The notes under the pieces are model-generated. The model had not been told where the DNA came from, made no database searches, and saw nothing but the letters and a program-made list of their open reading frames with translations. Of a stretch of DNA of 17,650 nucleotides, positions 14,177 through 17,650 are shown piece after piece (position 1 is the stretch's first letter; each line of letters starts with the position of its first letter). Source of the stretch: Erysipelotrichia bacterium (GTDB lineage Bacteria; Bacillota_I; Bacilli_A; RFN20; CAG-826); contig JAAZFR010000017.1 in NCBI GenBank assembly GCA_012971835.1, forward strand, positions 1 to 17,650, read 5' to 3'. Both the position numbers and the translations under genes were made by a program.

Positions 14177-15732
14177 TCGCGAATCCATTAATTTTGACGT
14201 TCGACTGTGGAACACAAAGCATCAGGGCTCTTCTCGTAGACAAAAAGGGCAATATTATTGCCAAAGAACAAACGGCATTTAATCCCGCATATTATTCTTT
14301 GCAACCAGGCTATGCAGAACAAAAACCGAGCGTCTATGTCGATACACTTAAGGAAGTATCGCGCCGCATTCACACTAATCATCCTGATCAAATCGACAAA
14401 ATTGTCGCTGTCACAATTACAACAATCCGTGATACTTGTGTTTGTGTGGATAAAGAAATCCAGCCTCTCCGCGATGTTATTGTCTGGCTTGATCAAAGAG
14501 AAGCCAAGTGTGAAAAACCTTTGCCCCTTCTTTCTCGTTTGGCGTTTGCCCTTGTGGGTATGAGCGAAGCTCTTGAAGATCAAAGAAAAATCACAAAAAG
14601 TAATTGGATTAAAGAAAATGAAGCAGAAATATGGGCAAAGACATATAAGTATCTCACTCTCAGCGGTTACCTAACTTATCAGTTAACTGGTGCTTTAATC
14701 GATTCAGCGGCCTCACAGGTTGCCCACATTCCTTTCGATTACAAAAATAACAAATGGTATGATCCTTCTAACATAAAGTACCCGATTTTTGATGTTGAAT
14801 ACGATAAACTTCAAGAAATCGTGACGCCAGGATCGGTGCTGGGTTATATATCAAAATCTGTTAGTGAAGAATTCCTTATTAAGGAAGGACTTCCCGTCAT
14901 TGCTACCGCATCCGACAAAGCTTGTGAGACTCTCGGTTGTGGCGTTTTAGATAATAATCTAGCTTCGCTTAGTTTTGGCACTACAGCCACAATTCAAACG
15001 ACTTTGCGTAAGTATGTCGAACCACAACAATTTATGCCGGCCTATCCTGGTGCAGTCAGTGGTACATGGAATCCGGAAATTCAGGTTTATCGTGGCTTCT
15101 GGATGATTAGTTGGTTTAAGAAAGAATTCGCCGAAAAGGAAGTCGTCCAAGCGCCAAAACTAGGCATCTCTCCTGAGGAATTACTAAATCGCCGTCTTAA
15201 AGAGATTCCGCCAGGCAGTGATGGTCTTATTCTTCAGCCCTATTGGGCGCCGATGCTTAAACAGCCTGAAGCCAAAGGAAGCATTATCGGATTTTCTAGT
15301 GAGCATACACGGATTCATATCTATAAAGCAATAATTGAAGGAATTGGTTATGGCTTGATGGAAGGCATGGAAAATTTAGAAAAAAGTTCTAAACAGCCCA
15401 TTACTGGTCTTACTGTTTCCGGTGGCGGATCACAAAGCGATGAAATATGTCAAATTACGGCTGATATGTTTGGAAAGCCTGTCTATAAAATTCAAACATA
15501 TGAAGCATGCGGATTAGGTAGTTCAATGGTCGCCTTTGTAAGTCTAGGTGTATATCAAAACTATAAAGAAGCAATCGAAAACATGGTCCACTACACCAAA
15601 ACCTTTACGCCAAATAAGGAAATACACGATATTTATCGTGGCCTTTATGAAAGAATTTATCGTCGCATTTACAAGCAATTAAAACCACTATATCGAGAAT
15701 TGCGTTCAATCATCAAAGAAAGGAAAGAATAA
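14173..15732 (+). CDS. FGGY-family kinase, glycerol-kinase-like
   Basis: This 519-residue cytoplasmic kinase has both FGGY halves: the N-terminal phosphate-binding D-C-G-T-Q-S (about 11-16) and the C-terminal adenosine site S-G-G-G-S-Q-S-D (about 416-423). The substrate loop reads T-T-I-R-D-T, followed by I-V-W-L-D-Q-R. In E. coli GlpK the equivalents are N-Q-R-E-T and I-V-W-Q, where Arg83, Glu84 and Trp103 hold glycerol. Xylulokinases have a G-Q-M-H-G sequence there instead. The A-S-D-K-A motif near 247 supplies the catalytic Asp. A glycerol-type backbone is therefore the likely substrate, but Glu84 is replaced by Asp and the rest diverges. AAGGAG lies 10 bases upstream. The basic C-terminal tail (I-K-Q-L-K-P-L-Y-R-E-L-R) is longer than usual. 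Confidence 0.85.
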   Translation: MIANPLILTFDCGTQSIRALLVDKKGNIIAKEQTAFNPAYYSLQPGYAEQKPSVYVDTLKEVSRRIHTNHPDQIDKIVAVTITTIRDTCVCVDKEIQPLRDVIVWLDQREAKCEKPLPLLSRLAFALVGMSEALEDQRKITKSNWIKENEAEIWAKTYKYLTLSGYLTYQLTGALIDSAASQVAHIPFDYKNNKWYDPSNIKYPIFDVEYDKLQEIVTPGSVLGYISKSVSEEFLIKEGLPVIATASDKACETLGCGVLDNNLASLSFGTTATIQTTLRKYVEPQQFMPAYPGAVSGTWNPEIQVYRGFWMISWFKKEFAEKEVVQAPKLGISPEELLNRRLKEIPPGSDGLILQPYWAPMLKQPEAKGSIIGFSSEHTRIHIYKAIIEGIGYGLMEGMENLEKSSKQPITGLTVSGGGSQSDEICQITADMFGKPVYKIQTYEACGLGSSMVAFVSLGVYQNYKEAIENMVHYTKTFTPNKEIHDIYRGLYERIYRRIYKQLKPLYRELRSIIKERKE

Positions 15733-15734
15733 TA

Positions 15735-17468
15735 ATGGCAAACAAACCATACAAAGGCTTTTCACCAAAATGGGTTGACACTCCGGCTGATCCCCGTAGT
15801 TGGCGCTCTATTTTTCGTTGGGGTGACCCAAATTATTTTAAGTGGCCAAAGGAAAATCTTTATCGTGTCATAAAAGACGTGTTTAAAATGAGCGATGAAG
15901 ATTTTAAGAAATATGATGGGGGTCTTGGTTTTGGACCAGTCGACTATCAATTACCCACTAAAATCGAAGAGAAACACATTAAAGCATTTAAAGAAATAGT
16001 AGGTGAAGATTACGTTCGAACTGATAACTACTCGCGCCTCAGTGTTGCCTATGGCAAAACCATGCATGATGTTTTACGCATGCGTCAAAAAATCGTCGAG
16101 AATATTCCTGAAGTTGTTTTATATCCCGACAACCGCGAACAAATTGAAAAAATCGTTGCTTATTGTGCTTTGCACAAAATTCCTGTTTATGTTTATGGAG
16201 GCGGAAGTAGTGTCACTCGTGGGGTTGAGTGCGTAAAGGGTGGAATAAGTCTCGATATGAGGCTTCGCTTCAATAAAGTTATTTCCTTTAATGAAATAGA
16301 CCAGACAATCACCGTTCAAGCTGGTATGAGTGGCCCAAAACTTGAAGAAGTTCTTAATGATGCCCAAAAGCTATTTAATGCTAAAAGAGCTTATACATGT
16401 GGGCACTTTCCGCAATCCTTTGAATATAGTTCAGTTGGGGGCTGGGTCGTAACACGAGGCGCTGGTCAAAACTCAACTTACTATGGCAAGATTGAGGATC
16501 TTGTCCTCGAACAAAAATATGCGACCCCAATCGGCAATATCGTTACTTCGCCTTATCCGCGTGAAGCAACCGGTCCATCACTTAATCACATCATGATGGG
16601 AAGTGAAGGAGCTTTCGGTGTCCTAACCGATGTAACATTGCGCGTTTTTCGTCTGACAAAAGAAAACCGTAAGTGTTTTTCGTTTATGTTTCATAATTGG
16701 CAAGATGCCCAAAAAGCAACAAGAGAAATGATGCAATGTGAGGCAGGTTTTGCTTCAGTATTCCGCTGCTCGGACGCCGAGGAAACCGATTTGATGCTGC
16801 GCCTTTATGGCGTCGATGAATCGCCACTTGCAAAATTATTTAATATTGGGGGCTATAAACCCATGGAAAGAAGTCTATTTCTCGGCTGGAGTGAAGGCGA
16901 AAAAGGATTTGCCAAGAATGTTGCCAAAAATATTAAGCGCATCGCCAGGAAACATGGCGGAATGAATCTCACTGGTTATGTTACAAAAGCTTGGGAGAAG
17001 GGCCGCTTCACTGATCCATATCTCCGCGATGCAATGCAAGATTTCGGCATTTTAACTGACACTTTAGAGTGTTCGGTTTTATGGTCGAACATGGACGAAG
17101 TACACAAAAGCGTCCGTGCGTACTGCCATTCTCGTCCCAATACCGTCGTCACCACTCATTTATCACACGCTTATCCGCAGGGCGCAAATCTATATTTCAT
17201 TTTTATCACTAGAATGAATAATATTGATGACTATATCGCCTACCATAGCGGAATTCTCGATGCGATTCAAAAATCTGGAGCTTCAATGTCACATCATCAT
17301 GGTATTGGCAAAATGTTTGGTCCATGGCTTGAAGGTTCATTAGGGAAAACTGAGTACTCCGTATTAAAGACGTTAAAGCAGCACTTTGATCCCAATAACA
17401 TCATGAATCCGGGAGGTACCTTAGGGTTCGATACTCCCGAAGAAAAGAAACGTTTTTTGAAGAAATAA
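15735..17468 (+). CDS. FAD-binding oxidase/transferase of the alkyl-DHAP synthase (AGPS) family
   Basis: This 577-residue flavoprotein has the PCMH/VAO FAD fold: G-G-G-S-S-V at 155-160, then F-E-Y-S-S-V-G-G-W-V-V-T-R (about 229-241), Y-G-K-I-E-D-L-V, and M-G-S-E-G-A-F-G-V. These match eukaryotic AGPS almost position by position. AGPS swaps the acyl chain of acyl-DHAP for a fatty alcohol, forming the ether bond. Residues essential in human AGPS have counterparts: Tyr578 as Y487, the His615-617 triplet as H520-H522 and Arg419 as R344. No covalent FAD site is evident. The N-terminal 100 residues contain aromatic R-W-G-D-P-N-Y-F and replace the mammalian targeting region. It is the last gene of the operon, 2 bases after the kinase. 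It could make or break alkyl-DHAP, or act as a generic hydroxy-acid oxidase. Confidence 0.87.
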   Translation: MANKPYKGFSPKWVDTPADPRSWRSIFRWGDPNYFKWPKENLYRVIKDVFKMSDEDFKKYDGGLGFGPVDYQLPTKIEEKHIKAFKEIVGEDYVRTDNYSRLSVAYGKTMHDVLRMRQKIVENIPEVVLYPDNREQIEKIVAYCALHKIPVYVYGGGSSVTRGVECVKGGISLDMRLRFNKVISFNEIDQTITVQAGMSGPKLEEVLNDAQKLFNAKRAYTCGHFPQSFEYSSVGGWVVTRGAGQNSTYYGKIEDLVLEQKYATPIGNIVTSPYPREATGPSLNHIMMGSEGAFGVLTDVTLRVFRLTKENRKCFSFMFHNWQDAQKATREMMQCEAGFASVFRCSDAEETDLMLRLYGVDESPLAKLFNIGGYKPMERSLFLGWSEGEKGFAKNVAKNIKRIARKHGGMNLTGYVTKAWEKGRFTDPYLRDAMQDFGILTDTLECSVLWSNMDEVHKSVRAYCHSRPNTVVTTHLSHAYPQGANLYFIFITRMNNIDDYIAYHSGILDAIQKSGASMSHHHGIGKMFGPWLEGSLGKTEYSVLKTLKQHFDPNNIMNPGGTLGFDTPEEKKRFLKK

Positions 17469-17484
17469 TCATCAATTTGCATGT

Positions 17485-17509
17485 AAAAAGCCACAAAATG
17501 TGGCTTTTT
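17485..17509. terminator. Bidirectional terminator closing the AGPS-like operon
   Basis: AAAAAGCCACA (17485-17495) pairs perfectly with its complement at 17499-17509 around a 3-base loop, and the plus strand continues with T. It starts 17 bases after the operon's last stop and lies between convergent genes, so it also suits the pyrophosphatase gene on the minus strand. Confidence 0.9.
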
Positions 17510-17527
17510 TTGATTATAGTTTAAAAA

Positions 17528-17650
17528 CTAAAATATGCTGTATGCGATAAAGATATAAGCCATCAGCGAAGCGACAAGGGAGACGACGGTAATTTGTGTA
17601 TTAATTGATGGCCCCGCTGTGTCCTTAAATGGATCGCCCACCGTATCTCC
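17528..17650 (-). CDS. hppA: Membrane-bound proton/sodium-translocating pyrophosphatase, C-terminal end (partial)
   Basis: Only the last 40 codons lie in the window, ending with TAG at 17528-17530. They begin [15 protein letters not shown], the conserved motif of membrane pyrophosphatases that contributes to pyrophosphate and ion binding. A last membrane helix ([16 protein letters not shown]) follows. The enzyme couples pyrophosphate hydrolysis to H+ or Na+ export. The residues that set ion and potassium dependence are outside the window. The gene is cut by the window edge, not by a frameshift. Confidence 0.93.
   Translation of the reverse strand, partial: GDTVGDPFKDTAGPSINTQITVVSLVASLMAYIFIAYSIF

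Noticed and set aside
14188..14583. 131-residue open frame on the minus strand inside the FGGY kinase gene
   Set aside because: It lies wholly within a well-supported kinase gene and shows no motif or start signal.

Overview
The window comes from a low-GC bacterium. UGA acts as a stop codon: four genes of one operon end in ATGA overlaps, and tryptophan is written TGG. Most genes have good AGGAG-type ribosome sites, and promoters are often of the extended -10 type (TGnTATAAT-like). The gene set includes an ECF vitamin S component, a CsoR-copA-copZ copper operon, a UPF0316 membrane protein, a membrane pyrophosphatase and a three-part GlpA-like oxidoreductase. This suggests a Bacillota or deep-branching Mollicutes-type organism using the standard bacterial code (Acholeplasma/Izemoplasma-like). 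That assignment is an inference from gene content and composition. No rRNA, tRNA, CRISPR array, insertion sequence or transposase was seen, and no stretch over 300 bases lacks a gene.

Left block, minus strand (about 1-4548). Read in the direction of transcription, it runs: a small orphan protein with a DKHVVKM motif, known to me mainly from phages; glyA; an ECF S component two bases after glyA; a terminator with a candidate promoter inside its loop; a uracil permease of the NCS2 family; and a UPF0316/DUF2179 membrane protein closed by a 12-bp terminator hairpin. The theme is one-carbon, vitamin and nucleobase supply.

Middle block. A divergent promoter region leads to a class-3-type aldehyde dehydrogenase (plus strand), followed by an acidic lipoprotein with its own extended -10 promoter. 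A bidirectional terminator separates this from a convergent copper operon on the minus strand: csoR, copA (two HMA domains) and copZ. The copper operon has a CCCC/GGGG-rich CsoR-type operator over its predicted start of transcription.

Right block, plus strand (10295-17468). This is a tightly coupled six-gene operon: a TetR regulator; a GlpA-like FAD enzyme with an unusual N-terminal BON-like domain and a C-terminal BFD-type [2Fe-2S] domain; a pyridine-nucleotide/FAD oxidoreductase; a DUF1667 four-cysteine protein; an FGGY kinase with glycerol-kinase-like residues; and an enzyme of the alkyl-DHAP synthase (AGPS) family that keeps the catalytic Tyr and His triplet. Together these could phosphorylate an alkylglycerol, oxidise it to alkyl-DHAP and split it to DHAP and a fatty alcohol, which would be an ether-lipid salvage route. 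That reading is a hypothesis; glycerol or another polyol is the conservative alternative. A bidirectional terminator separates the operon from the C-terminal end of a membrane H+/Na+-pyrophosphatase gene entering from the right edge.
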